Positions 17,118 through 25,832 of a stretch of DNA of 64,000 nt are shown here, piece by piece. The stretch comes from an uncultured Granulosicoccus sp. (GTDB taxonomy: Bacteria; Pseudomonadota; Gammaproteobacteria; Granulosicoccales; Granulosicoccaceae), in assembly GCA_947495035.1 (NCBI GenBank), contig CANLXI010000006.1, forward strand, positions 171,257 through 235,256. The letters run 5' to 3'. Under the pieces are notes generated by a model that worked only from the letters and a program-made list of their open reading frames with translations, searched no databases and had not been told where the DNA came from. Position numbers and translations under genes: made by a program. Numbering within the stretch: the stretch's first letter is position 1; each line of letters starts with the position of its first letter.

Positions 17118-18134
17118 TCATGCCTTGCTGACAACGGCCGCCGTCTTGTTGCCCCATTGCAGGCGTTCATGGCGCAGCAGCCAGTTGTCGATGTACTTGT
17201 GTATCACGATGCTGACCAGCACGCAGACGATCAGCGAGATCACGACGAACAACCAGGCAGCTGTTTGCCCCTCGCCCAGTAGTGGGGCCAGAAACTTGCG
17301 CAGGATGCCGAGCGTGAAGATATGGCTCAGATACAGTGCATAGGAGGCGTCTCCCAGCAGAACACCCCAACGATGCTCACCGATGCGCACATACAGGCAA
17401 GCCATGACAATGAAGAACGATGGCAGACCGTATTCGAAGATGCGCGGCAGGGGCAGCTTGATCAGCAGTACGCAGATCGACACCAGCAACAGCCAGGCAG
17501 CGGTCGATGGCGGCAGGCGGAATCCGCGTTTCCAGGCAACCGCCAGCAGCATGCCGAGAATGAACTCGAACACCAGTGATTTGCTGAAGAAGAATGCCAG
17601 GGCGGATTCACCATCGTTGAAATACGAGGCAAGCAGGAAAACACCGGTGATGACCAGTGTGATGAAGGCAATGCGATAGCGCTCGGTCAGCAACAGGGAG
17701 ATGGCAAATATCAGATAGAAGTACATCTCGAAGTTCAGAGACCAGCCAGGCGCCAGAATGGGCCAGGCTTCGTAGGGATGTGCCAGGCTCCAGAAAGGGA
17801 TGAAGCCGAGACTGAGCAGCAGGGCCTGCAGATCGAAGACCGTCGCCTTGAATACGGAAGGCATCAGCAGCAGAATGGCTGCCATCATGAACGTGAAGAA
17901 CCAGTACAGCGGAACAACCCGGCGAATGCGGTTCTTCAGAAATCCGACAGGGCGGTCGCCGGGCTTCGAGATGAAGATCATGATGAAGCCGGATATCACG
18001 AAGAAGATATCCACCCCGAAACTGCCGGCCTCTGTCAGATACTGTTCGTAGTCCGCCACCTGAATGACCGTGTGGCTGTACACCACGGCCAGCGCCGCAA
18101 CAGCGCGCAGGTATTGGAGGGCATGCAGTCTCAT
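17118..18134 (-). CDS. Membrane O-acyltransferase (OafA/YrhL, acyltransferase family 3)
   Basis: This 338-residue integral membrane protein has about ten hydrophobic helices. Family 3 acyltransferase signatures are LHALQYLRAVAALAVVYSHT at the N terminus with the catalytic His, SFGVDIFFVISGFIM, and the RRVVPLYWFFT segment. Such enzymes move acetyl or other short acyl groups onto extracellular polysaccharide or lipopolysaccharide sugars. It lies just downstream of two secreted O-acetylesterase-like lipoproteins on the same strand, suggesting a local acetylation/deacetylation theme. The acceptor is not deducible. Confidence 0.9.
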   Translation of the reverse strand: MRLHALQYLRAVAALAVVYSHTVIQVADYEQYLTEAGSFGVDIFFVISGFIMIFISKPGDRPVGFLKNRIRRVVPLYWFFTFMMAAILLLMPSVFKATVFDLQALLLSLGFIPFWSLAHPYEAWPILAPGWSLNFEMYFYLIFAISLLLTERYRIAFITLVITGVFLLASYFNDGESALAFFFSKSLVFEFILGMLLAVAWKRGFRLPPSTAAWLLLVSICVLLIKLPLPRIFEYGLPSFFIVMACLYVRIGEHRWGVLLGDASYALYLSHIFTLGILRKFLAPLLGEGQTAAWLFVVISLIVCVLVSIVIHKYIDNWLLRHERLQWGNKTAAVVSKA

Positions 18135-18255
18135 CAGACAGTTATCGGCAAGGGTTGGCTATAGTGGAGTTATAGCAGCTGGCCGGCCGAGTTGGCAGGC
18201 AGGCCAGTTACCATCGGGTATGTCAGCCATGCAACCTGCCTGCGCCTGGAAGCGA

Positions 18256-19656
18256 TCAGGAGCCTGCAGCTGCCCGCAGCAGGGCATCATGATAGCGCAC
18301 ACCCATTTCCCGCAAGGCCGCCGCACCGAAATGGATGCAGGTGGTATTGCCACAGGGATAGCCGTTGGCGGGGATCAGATCTTCGTGGTCGGACAGGGCC
18401 GTGAAGGGAATACGGCCGGGCAGTTCGCGATGTGCATTATCCACCAGCTGCTTGCTCAACGGAAAGTCGGAGAGATCGCCGCGCTCATCACTGCCGCGTG
18501 ACATGGTGCCGATCACGAAGGGAATATTGCTGTCAGCCCGTCGCAGATCACCGCCACGCAGATCGGCGTCGATGCTCATGCGCATCTGGAAGATCAGCCG
18601 CTCCAGGTTCTGCTCATAGCTCTCGGCGCAGCGCTCGTTCGAATCGGATTCGCCCTGATGCCACAGAATGCCACGCAGGATACCGCCGGTCTCTGCCAGA
18701 GCCAGGTTGGCACGGGCCACGGCACGATCGAACAGCCAGGTATTGCCCAGTTCAGGATCAGTGGTCGGTTGGGCGTTCCATTGGCCATTGGGGCCATCCT
18801 GACCGTCTTCGACCTTGCAGAATGATGAACCGGACCAGGCTGCGGGAACCAGCACGATGTCACGGCTTGTCTCGTTCAGTGCTTCCTTGGCGAAGCTCAG
18901 GCCCAATCCGATGTATTCGAGGTCCTTGCCGGTTGTGTTGGATGGATCCAGTGGTACATGCAAGGGGTCTTCTGCCGTGGTGATGCCGGGCGCTACCACG
19001 TTCTTCGAGGCCGAAACGAAATCCGCCTGTGTCAGAAAGATATCCTGTCGATCGTTCTTGCTGACGTTCAGCTGCTTGATTCGGGGGTTGGTTTCGTCAG
19101 CACCGCCCGGGAAGGCCTGTCGGGTGCCGTCGCCACTGAATCCCACCATGTTGCTCTGGCCGACCAGCAGATAGACATCGGGAGCGTCGACCGGCGTGAC
19201 ATTGACTTGCACCTCGACCGAGTGGCTGTCGGTACCGTCGGTGGCCAGAATGATGAACTCACGCTCTTGAGGCAGTATCGGCAGGTCCGCGATGTCCAGT
19301 TGCAGCTGCAATTCGCTGGCATTGTTGCCGGCGCTCAGGGTAGTCTGAGTGAAGTTGCTGTTGATGAAGGCCGAATCGGCGCTGGAAGCGCCGCTGACAC
19401 TGAGCTGGACGCTTGCCGAATGGCCATTGCTGCGTACCAGTGTCAACGGGATGCGCACACCGCTTTCGCTGCCTTCTGTCAATTGCAGGTCGTCGACGCT
19501 TGCGCGCAGTTCGAAATCGCCGGTAGGCACCTTGTTGTCACCGACATTGTCGGGCGACAGCTCGTCACTGCAGCTGGCCAGCAGTACGGCGGCTGACAGC
19601 AGCGCAAGGCGCATCAGCTGGGTCATCTTGATCGGGAGGGTAATCACACTTTTCAT
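18256..19656 (-). CDS. Lipoprotein O-acetylesterase (sialate O-acetylesterase/CE6-like), copy 1
   Basis: This 466-residue exported lipoprotein has a lipobox LLASC (C29; ATG 19626 is an alternative start). Residues 45-155 form a Calx-beta-like or Ig-like domain. The esterase domain follows, with the SASA signature YLLVGQSNMVGF (nucleophile S168), GILWHQGESDSN near 325, and a C-terminal CIHFGAAALREMG containing the likely catalytic H442. Families of this type remove acetyl groups from xylan or sialic acid. A paralogue lies directly upstream on the same strand and an acyltransferase downstream. It probably sits on the outer membrane facing polysaccharide substrates. Confidence 0.85.
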   Translation of the reverse strand: MKSVITLPIKMTQLMRLALLSAAVLLASCSDELSPDNVGDNKVPTGDFELRASVDDLQLTEGSESGVRIPLTLVRSNGHSASVQLSVSGASSADSAFINSNFTQTTLSAGNNASELQLQLDIADLPILPQEREFIILATDGTDSHSVEVQVNVTPVDAPDVYLLVGQSNMVGFSGDGTRQAFPGGADETNPRIKQLNVSKNDRQDIFLTQADFVSASKNVVAPGITTAEDPLHVPLDPSNTTGKDLEYIGLGLSFAKEALNETSRDIVLVPAAWSGSSFCKVEDGQDGPNGQWNAQPTTDPELGNTWLFDRAVARANLALAETGGILRGILWHQGESDSNERCAESYEQNLERLIFQMRMSIDADLRGGDLRRADSNIPFVIGTMSRGSDERGDLSDFPLSKQLVDNAHRELPGRIPFTALSDHEDLIPANGYPCGNTTCIHFGAAALREMGVRYHDALLRAAAGS

Positions 19657-19711
19657 CGGGTAGGTTAAGCAAGTGCCGGGCCTGTGCCTGGCGAGCTTTG
19701 GTAGATTCGAT

Positions 19712-19752
19712 TCGTTTCAGTCTGTGAGCAATAAAAAAGCCAGATGAAACGA
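19712..19752 (-). terminator. Inverted repeat between the two esterase genes
   Basis: Arms TCGTTTCA (19712-19719) and TGAAACGA (19745-19752) are perfect inverted repeats. Read on the minus strand, the region between them includes a run of six T. It lies 30 bases past the stop of the upstream esterase gene and before the start of the next. It could be a weak terminator or attenuator that uncouples the two paralogues, or a binding site. The long spacer makes either call tentative. Confidence 0.35.
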
Positions 19753-19781
19753 GAGCTTAGTAGAGTTTGTGAGCGATGCCT

Positions 19782-21326
19782 TCAATTTTCAGGTAACAGA
19801 CCGGTGATCGCCTGGTAATACCGTCTGCCCATTTCGCGGTAGGCCAGCGCACCGAAGTGAATGCAGGAACCTTCCCCGCAGGCATAGCCCGGCGGAACCA
19901 GATCGTCGTTGATCACGACATCCGACAGTGGTATCAGGCTGGCCACGTCCCGCAGGGTATCGTCAACCAGTTGCTTGGCTTCGCCGAAAGGCAACAAGTC
20001 ACCGCGTACATCCGAGCCGCGGGACAGGGTTCCCACGATGAAGGGCACATCGGCACTGGCGCCGCGGGCTGTCGTACCGCGGGCATCCGGTTGAATGTTG
20101 GTGCGAAGTGCACTGGCCAGCTCTGACAGATTGTCGGCATAGGCCTGCGCACAGGCAAGGTCGTCGGAATCGGCCTCACCCTGATGCCACAGGATACCTC
20201 GCAATACACCACCGGTTTCGGTCAACGCAATATTGGCACGTTGCACGGCCCGGTCATACAGCAGGGTGCCACTCAGTGCGCTGTTGTTCTTGGGTGTTGC
20301 ATTCCAGCCGAGGCCTGGCAGTGGATTGGAATCGCGCTTGCAGAATCCGGTATCGGCCCAGGCGGCCGGTACCAGATAGATGTCGGCGCTGGTGTCGTTC
20401 AGGGCCAGTTTGGCAAAGGACAGGCCGGGACCGATGCGCTGGCCCGACTTTCCGCCCAGGGTCGTGTCGAAGCCGTCGTGCAGTGGGTCCAGTGCCGGTG
20501 TCAATGGCATGCCCGTCACGTGGTTGCTGGCCGGGTCGGTGAAATCAGCCGCCGTGGCATAGTGGCTGCGATCGTTGCCGGTCACGTTCAGCTGCAGGAT
20601 GCGATCATCGGGGGCATCCGGCTCGCCTGCGGCGGCGCGCTTGCTGTTGTCTTCACTGAAGCCCACCATGTTGCTCTGGCCGACCAACAGGTAGACATCG
20701 GGCAGCTCCGTGGGGCTGACACTGATGTCGATGGCAGTACTGAGCAGCGGCGTGGCGCCATCGCTGGCCGTCACGATCAACGTTCGGCTCTGCGGCTGAA
20801 TGGGTCGCGCAGCAATGGCAAGCTGCAGGCTCAGCGTGCTGGACGTCTCGCTGGCACCGAGCGTGGCATCGGAGAATGTCAGCGCAGTGTACTTGCGCTT
20901 GTCCGCTTCCTGAATCACCGCCGACAGCTGGATGCTGGCCGGGGCACCAGACTTGCGTTCGATGCTGATCGGTACACGGATGGGGTTGCTCGCGCCTTCC
21001 TGCAGTGTGATGCCGGCACCGTTGCCGACCTGCAGCGACAGCTGTTCATTGGAGGCGCTGCCATTGGCGCCTGAAAGCGGCAGATTGCCAAGGTCTACTG
21101 GAGTGTCGTTGCCGTTGTCGATATCGGTGCGCAGGTCACTGTCACAGGCAGCCAGAACCGTCAGCAATCCGGCAACCGTCAGCACTCTTACCAGATGACG
21201 GGCTCGAAAAAGCCTGATCGACGCCAGGGGAGCCACAGTGGAAACTGTGCGCAGCGTCCCGATTATCGGGTCAAGGGACAATGCCCGTCGACCTGCAGTG
21301 TAAGACCAGATGACGATGAACCTCAT
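19782..21326 (-). CDS. Lipoprotein O-acetylesterase (sialate O-acetylesterase/CE6-like), copy 2
   Basis: This protein of up to 514 residues is paralogous to the next gene downstream. The lipobox is LAAC (C61 from the first ATG), so the true start is probably an internal GTG or TTG nearer to the hydrophobic stretch RVLTVAGLLTVLAAC; the ATG at 21326 gives an overlong leader. It shares the Ig-like domain, YLLVGQSNMVGFSED, GILWHQGEADSD and CIHFGALAYREMG with copy 1, so the triad residues are kept. The tandem pair suggests duplication followed by specialisation for different acetylated glycans. Confidence 0.85.
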   Translation of the reverse strand: MRFIVIWSYTAGRRALSLDPIIGTLRTVSTVAPLASIRLFRARHLVRVLTVAGLLTVLAACDSDLRTDIDNGNDTPVDLGNLPLSGANGSASNEQLSLQVGNGAGITLQEGASNPIRVPISIERKSGAPASIQLSAVIQEADKRKYTALTFSDATLGASETSSTLSLQLAIAARPIQPQSRTLIVTASDGATPLLSTAIDISVSPTELPDVYLLVGQSNMVGFSEDNSKRAAAGEPDAPDDRILQLNVTGNDRSHYATAADFTDPASNHVTGMPLTPALDPLHDGFDTTLGGKSGQRIGPGLSFAKLALNDTSADIYLVPAAWADTGFCKRDSNPLPGLGWNATPKNNSALSGTLLYDRAVQRANIALTETGGVLRGILWHQGEADSDDLACAQAYADNLSELASALRTNIQPDARGTTARGASADVPFIVGTLSRGSDVRGDLLPFGEAKQLVDDTLRDVASLIPLSDVVINDDLVPPGYACGEGSCIHFGALAYREMGRRYYQAITGLLPEN

Positions 21327-21636
21327 GAAAGTGAACCAAGCTACTAGACTGTCAATTCCAGCAAAGGTTTTTCACGATTGCCGATTTCCGGACAATCGCG
21401 TATTGCCTGTGCAGACAGGTGCTGCTTCGGAATGCGCCGGAGTCTAGCAGAGAGAGGGGTGAAACCAGCGGTCCTGTTACCCAACTATCTGCAATGCAAC
21501 AGATTATTACGTTAATGCGGTCAAGTGAACGTGTCTTTAGAGCACGTATCGAATTGCAGCTTTGCCTCGGTGTCATGATAAAGTCGGTGTTAGTCGCCAC
21601 TTCATTAATGACCCGATTCAACCGTTAACAAGTCTC
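21327..21636 (+). promoter_or_regulatory. Divergent control region before the antiporter operon
   Basis: These roughly 310 bases separate the minus-strand esterase gene from the plus-strand antiporter operon, so both promoters should lie here. Between 21480 and 21600 the sequence is less GC-rich than its surroundings. A weak sigma70-like pair (TTGCAG near 21554, GATAAA 17 bases on) can be drawn but is not convincing. I see no hairpin or repeat that would mark an operator or riboswitch. Confidence 0.3.
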
Positions 21637-22137
21637 ATGACACAACTCTTCAGACTGACAGCCACGATGGTATGCCTCTGGCTACTGTTGTCGGGACTGT
21701 TCAAGGCGCAATTACTGATACTCGGGGCCCTGTCGGTGGCACTGGTGGTCTGGCTTGCCAATCGCATGCGGGTGCTCGAGCACCGGGGGCAACCGGTGTT
21801 CTTCCGGTTTCTGCACATCCTCGAGTACTGGGGCTGGTTGCTGCGCCAGATCTTCCTGAGCAACGTGGATGTAACCCGTCGAGTCTGGTCGCGTGAACTG
21901 GATATCAAGCCCACCTTGCGGCGGGTCACTGCAACCCCCGATACCGAACTGGGGCGGGTGATCTACGCCAATTCGATCACGCTGACGCCGGGTACCACGA
22001 CGATCAACTTCACGCCCAGTGACGAGATCCTGGTGCACGCGCTGCATGAGGACACGCTGACGGAACTGGAACGGGGCGAGATGGCTGCCCATGTTCGCGA
22101 CGTCGAACCCCATCTGCATTTCCGACGAGACCGCTGA
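21637..22137 (+). CDS. mnhE: Cation antiporter subunit MrpE/MnhE
   Basis: This 166-residue MrpE-family membrane protein has two N-terminal helices (MTQLFRLTATMVCLWLLLSG and the next) and a cytoplasmic domain with the family phrases LGRVIYANSITLTPGTTTIN and HALHED. I choose ATG 21637 because residues before it are polar and unrelated. MrpE is a structural subunit of the multi-subunit Na+(or K+)/H+ antiporter. It opens an operon in which nearly all later genes overlap or abut, which points to production as one complex. Confidence 0.92.
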   Translation: MTQLFRLTATMVCLWLLLSGLFKAQLLILGALSVALVVWLANRMRVLEHRGQPVFFRFLHILEYWGWLLRQIFLSNVDVTRRVWSRELDIKPTLRRVTATPDTELGRVIYANSITLTPGTTTINFTPSDEILVHALHEDTLTELERGEMAAHVRDVEPHLHFRRDR

Positions 22138-22138
22138 C

Positions 22139-22420
22139 ATGTTCATAGCCGTCACCATTGCGCTGCTCATCACCATGGCGCTGACGCTTGCCCGGGCCTT
22201 GATGGGGCCGACCCTGTTCGATCGCCTGCTGGCGGTCAACTCCTTCGGTACCAAGACGGTATTGCTCATTGCCGTACACGGGTTCATGACCGGCCGACCC
22301 GATTTTCTCGATATTGCCCTGGTCTACTCGCTGATCAACTTCATCGGCACCATCGCGGTGCTCAAGTTCTTCGAGTACGACGACCTGGGCAGTGGCGCTT
22401 ATCAAGAGGATGATTTCTGA
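22139..22420 (+). CDS. mnhF: Cation antiporter subunit MrpF/MnhF
   Basis: This 93-residue protein has three membrane helices (MFIAVTIALLITMALTLARA; VLLIAVHGFM; DIALVYSLINFIGTIAVLKF) and the MrpF phrase GPTLFDRLLAVNSFGT. The start ATG lies one base after the MrpE stop. Its stop overlaps the next start as TGATG. It is a small scaffold subunit that works with MrpE and MrpG in the membrane arm of the antiporter. Confidence 0.92.
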   Translation: MFIAVTIALLITMALTLARALMGPTLFDRLLAVNSFGTKTVLLIAVHGFMTGRPDFLDIALVYSLINFIGTIAVLKFFEYDDLGSGAYQEDDF

Positions 22421-22905
22421 TGTTGGACTGGCTGGTTTGGGGTACAAGCTGGATTCTGTTGCTGATCGGTTGCACCTTTGTGGTGACAGGTGCCATCGGC
22501 ATGATCCGCATGCCCGATCTGTACACGCGTCTGCATGCCGCCAGTGTCACCGACACCGGGGGGGCGATATTCATTTCTCTGGCGCTGATACTGCAATCGG
22601 TGTTCGTCTTCGGTAGTGCCATGGCGGCCATCAAGGTGCTGCTGATCATGTTCTTCACTCTGTTCACGGCACCAACGGCATCCCATGCTCTGGCCAAGAC
22701 TGCCCTGCTGTGCGGGCAGGTGCCGCTGGGTGTCGACGGCAAGCCGATTCTGGATTCGCCGGAGGAAGCCACCCTGCTGGCACGTTCCCGTTCGGTCGAT
22801 TACCAGTCGGGGCAGGATGCGGTCGAGATACTCGAAGAGACACGGCGGCACAAGCGGGCTCGGGCTCAGGGCCAGGATCAGAACAGTCATGGAGATGAAG
22901 ACTGA
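22420..22905 (+). CDS. mnhG: Cation antiporter subunit MrpG/MnhG
   Basis: This 161-residue protein has three hydrophobic helices in the first 90 residues and the MrpG motif GAIGMIRMPDLYTRLHAASV. The polar C-terminal tail of about 60 residues (EEATLLARSRSVDYQSGQDA and beyond) is longer than in many MrpG proteins and is likely cytoplasmic. It overlaps both neighbours by one base (TGATG) and is part of the same antiporter complex. Confidence 0.92.
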   Translation: MLDWLVWGTSWILLLIGCTFVVTGAIGMIRMPDLYTRLHAASVTDTGGAIFISLALILQSVFVFGSAMAAIKVLLIMFFTLFTAPTASHALAKTALLCGQVPLGVDGKPILDSPEEATLLARSRSVDYQSGQDAVEILEETRRHKRARAQGQDQNSHGDED

Positions 22906-23516
22906 TGGATACGCTCATCGTTCTGGTACTGCTGACCTTTCTGGCGATCACCGCCATCGGCATCATTGTCCTGCGTGATCTGCTGGGCGCCGTCATCCTG
23001 CTGGGCCTCTACAGTCTGACGGCGGCCGGTGCCTTCGTGGTGATGGATGCAGTGGATGTGGCCTTTACCGAGGCCGCTGTGGGAGCGGGCATTTCCACCA
23101 TCCTGTTTCTGGGGGCACTGTCGTTCACCAAGCATGAACAGAAGCCGCGCGGGCATGACAGCTGGGTGGCCCTGATATTCGTGGTCGTCACCGGCGGTCT
23201 GCTGATCTACGGCACGCTGGACATGCCGCATTACGGCAGCCCCGACTCACCCTCGCAAACCCACCCGGAACTGGCAGTACGTTATGTGCAGGAATCGGGC
23301 ACGGAAGTTGGCCCACCCAACATCGTCACCTCCGTACTGGCCAGCTATCGCGGCTATGACACCCTGGGCGAGACGGTCGTGGTGTTCGCTGCGGGTGTGG
23401 CCGTACTGAGTCTGCTGGGACTGCGTCGTCGTCGCCCCGAAGACGAAGCCCCGGAGGATGCACCCGGTGACATTCCGGCTGCAGACCCGCAGGACCACCA
23501 TCGCCGCAACGTCTGA
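22905..23516 (+). CDS. MbhD/MbhE-type antiporter subunit (equivalent to the MrpA C-terminus, DUF4040)
   Basis: This 203-residue membrane protein combines two small modules. Residues 1-75 form the DUF4040/MbhD module (LRDLLGAVILLGLYSLTAAG, FTEAAVGAGISTILFLGAL) and residues 90-185 a MbhE-like module (ASYRGYDTLGETVVVFAAGV). In classical Mrp these form the C-terminal end of the large MrpA subunit; here they are a separate gene. The Glu residues in FTEAAVG and LGETVVV are conserved in the family and implicated in ion transfer. The acidic tail is probably cytoplasmic. Confidence 0.88.
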   Translation: MDTLIVLVLLTFLAITAIGIIVLRDLLGAVILLGLYSLTAAGAFVVMDAVDVAFTEAAVGAGISTILFLGALSFTKHEQKPRGHDSWVALIFVVVTGGLLIYGTLDMPHYGSPDSPSQTHPELAVRYVQESGTEVGPPNIVTSVLASYRGYDTLGETVVVFAAGVAVLSLLGLRRRRPEDEAPEDAPGDIPAADPQDHHRRNV

Positions 23517-23551
23517 TCACCGTCAACGGACAATTTTCTGAGTAACTGCTT

Positions 23552-23980
23552 GTGAAACTCTATCCACGTCAACGCCATCGTGTGCTGCAGGTGGTGACCA
23601 AGCTGGTCATACCCTTCGTGCTCATGTTCGGTCTCTATGTGCAGTTCCACGGAGACTACGGTCCCGGTGGTGGCTTCCAGGCCGGTGTCATCTTCGCCAG
23701 TGCCTTCATCCTGCACGGGCTGATCTTCGGTCTCAAGCGCACGCGGGATGTGCTCTCACCGACGGTGCTGCGTTTCATGATGGCCTCGGGCGTACTTCTG
23801 TATGCCGGGACCGGATTGGTGACCATGCTGTTCGGCGGGGAACTGCTCAACTACAGTGTGCTGGCTCATGAAGCGACGCACGGACAGCACTGGGGAATCT
23901 TCGCGGTGGAACTGGGCGTGGGTATTACCGTGACCGGCGTGATGATCACGCTCTTCTACGGATTTGCCAGCAAACGATGA
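23552..23980 (+). CDS. mnhB: Cation antiporter subunit MrpB/MnhB
   Basis: This 142-residue protein starts with GTG at 23552. It has four membrane helices and the MrpB signature LYVQFHGDYGPGGGFQAGVI in the first 60 residues. A second family feature, HWGIFAVELGVGITVTGVM, forms the last helix. The 35-base gap before it is the longest in the operon. MrpB contacts the MrpA C-terminal-like subunit in known complexes, matching its neighbour here. It overlaps mnhC as ATGA. Confidence 0.92.
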   Translation: MKLYPRQRHRVLQVVTKLVIPFVLMFGLYVQFHGDYGPGGGFQAGVIFASAFILHGLIFGLKRTRDVLSPTVLRFMMASGVLLYAGTGLVTMLFGGELLNYSVLAHEATHGQHWGIFAVELGVGITVTGVMITLFYGFASKR

Positions 23981-24345
23981 GTCAGTTAATCGGACTCTAC
24001 AGCTACTGGGTTGTCATCGTGCTGATGATGGCGGGCCTGTACATCATGATCGCGCGCTACAACCTGGTGAAGAAGATCATCGGCTTGAGCCTGTTCCAGA
24101 CATCGATCTTCTACCTGTACATCACGATGAGCAAGATCGAGGGCGGTACCGCACCGATTCTGGTGGAAGATGCGGACTATGTGTATTCCAATCCACTGCC
24201 TCATGTACTGATCCTGACCGCGATCGTCGTGGGGGTGGCAACCAGTGCGGTCGCCCTGGCGCTGATCGTGCGTATCTACGAAAGCTACGGAACCATTGAG
24301 GAAGACGAACTGAAATCCATCGAAGCTGCGGAGCCTGACGCCTGA
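23977..24345 (+). CDS. mnhC: Cation antiporter subunit MrpC/MnhC (NuoK-like)
   Basis: This 122-residue NuoK-family protein has three helices. It carries GLYIMIARYNLVKKIIGLSL and the late ALTAIVVGVATSAVALALIV-type segment (DNA 24203-24270) typical of MrpC. It is homologous to complex I subunit NuoK and contributes to the lateral proton path of the antiporter. The start overlaps mnhB (ATGA), and the stop overlaps the next gene (TGATG). Confidence 0.92.
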   Translation: MSQLIGLYSYWVVIVLMMAGLYIMIARYNLVKKIIGLSLFQTSIFYLYITMSKIEGGTAPILVEDADYVYSNPLPHVLILTAIVVGVATSAVALALIVRIYESYGTIEEDELKSIEAAEPDA

Positions 24346-25832
24346 TGATCGATCAGTTTCCCGCCTTGCAGATCATGGTAACCCTGGTTGCCGCGCCGAT
24401 CTGCGTGATGATTCGCAATCCCAGGTGGTCCTGGGTCTGCGCCATGGCAGCCAACACCATCGCCTTCCTGGTGTCCCTGGTGTTGCTGGAAAAAGTACTG
24501 GCCGATGGCGTCATTCGCTATGCCGTGGGTGGCTGGGCCGCTCCGAGTGGCATCGAGTACTACATCGATGCGATGAATGCCGCCGTGCTGGTGCTGGTAT
24601 CCGGTATCAGCGCCGTGGTGCTGCTGTATGCCTATCGCAGTGTTGCCAAGTCGGTACCGGCCGAGAAGCACTATCTGTTCTATACCGCCTGGCTGATGTG
24701 TGTGACCGGTCTGCTGGGAATCGTGATTACCGGAGACGCCTTCAATGTCTTCGTGTTCCTGGAAATCAGCTCGCTGTCCATGTACACGCTGATTTCCTTC
24801 GGACAGGATCGACGGGCGCTGACAGCCAGTTTCCGGTATCTGGTGCTTGGCAGTGTCGGCGCCTCGTTCATCCTGCTGGGTATCGGCTTTCTGTATGCCG
24901 CAACCGGTACGTTGAACATGAGCGATCTGGCTGTGCGCATTCCGGAGAGCGAATCGCAGCGCGCGGTGCTGGTTGCCTTCAGTTTCCTCACCATGGGTGT
25001 GCTGATCAAGTCGGCAGTCTTTCCGCTGCACGCCTGGTTGCCGAATGCCTATACCTTTGCCCCGATTGCCGTGACCGCGTTTCTGGCGGGAACAGCGACC
25101 AAGGTATCCCTGTATGTGTTGCTGCGTTTCTTCTTCAGTGTCTTCGGCAAGGATTACAGCTTCGGGCAGCACCTGCTCAACGGTGTGTTGTTGCCGGCGG
25201 CTGTCGCAGGCTTTGTTCTGATGTCGCTGGTGTCCATATTCCAGAACGATCTGCGGCGCATGCTCGCCTACTCGAGTGTGGCGCAGGTGGGATACATCGT
25301 GGCAGGTTTCAGTCTCGCCACCCAGTCCGGTCTGACGGCCGGTATCGTGCACGTGGTCAATCACGGCATGGTCAAGGCCTGTCTGTTCATGGCCGTGGGT
25401 TGCATCCTGTATCGCGTCGGTCATGTCCATACCCCCTCGCTGGACAATCTGCTCAAACGCATGCCGTTTACCTGTGTGGCTTTCATCATCTCCGGCATGG
25501 GCCTGATCGGGGTGCCGCTGACGGTCGGTTTCGTCAGCAAGTTCACCCTTATCGAGGCGTCGCTGGAGAAGGGCTGGTGGGCCATTGCAGCATTGGTGCT
25601 ATTGAGCTCGCTGATGGCCATCATCTATGTGGGACGGGTCATCGAGATCATGGTCTTTCGCCGTTCACGCGAAACCGGGCCCGAGTCCAGTGGCATGTGT
25701 GAAGCACCGCTGAGCATGCTCGTTCCCTTGTACGTGCTGATCGGGGTGAGCCTGTATTTCGGTATCAACGGCAGTGCCACACTCGAGGTGGCCGGTCAAG
25801 CTGCCACTTACCTGCTTGGTGGTATGCGATGA
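24345..25832 (+). CDS. mnhD: Antiporter subunit MrpD-like (NuoN/NuoM family), first copy
   Basis: This 495-residue polytopic protein has about 14 helices and the Proton_antipo_M domain. The functional residues of the family are present: Glu in NVFVFLEISSLSMYTLISFG (helix 5), Lys in LIKSAVFPLHAWLP (helix 7), and His and Lys in HVVNHGMVKACLFM. AYSSVAQVGYIVAGF marks the conserved loop. It is the best MrpD candidate of the three large subunits here, lying right after mnhC as in mrp and mbh operons. It should form one half-channel for H+ or Na+ movement. Confidence 0.9.
   Translation: MIDQFPALQIMVTLVAAPICVMIRNPRWSWVCAMAANTIAFLVSLVLLEKVLADGVIRYAVGGWAAPSGIEYYIDAMNAAVLVLVSGISAVVLLYAYRSVAKSVPAEKHYLFYTAWLMCVTGLLGIVITGDAFNVFVFLEISSLSMYTLISFGQDRRALTASFRYLVLGSVGASFILLGIGFLYAATGTLNMSDLAVRIPESESQRAVLVAFSFLTMGVLIKSAVFPLHAWLPNAYTFAPIAVTAFLAGTATKVSLYVLLRFFFSVFGKDYSFGQHLLNGVLLPAAVAGFVLMSLVSIFQNDLRRMLAYSSVAQVGYIVAGFSLATQSGLTAGIVHVVNHGMVKACLFMAVGCILYRVGHVHTPSLDNLLKRMPFTCVAFIISGMGLIGVPLTVGFVSKFTLIEASLEKGWWAIAALVLLSSLMAIIYVGRVIEIMVFRRSRETGPESSGMCEAPLSMLVPLYVLIGVSLYFGINGSATLEVAGQAATYLLGGMR

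Noticed and set aside
24285..25430. Minus-strand frame of 381 codons rich in His and Gln opposite the antiporter gene
   Set aside because: Antisense of hydrophobic coding gives His/Gln-rich shadow proteins; no motif is present.
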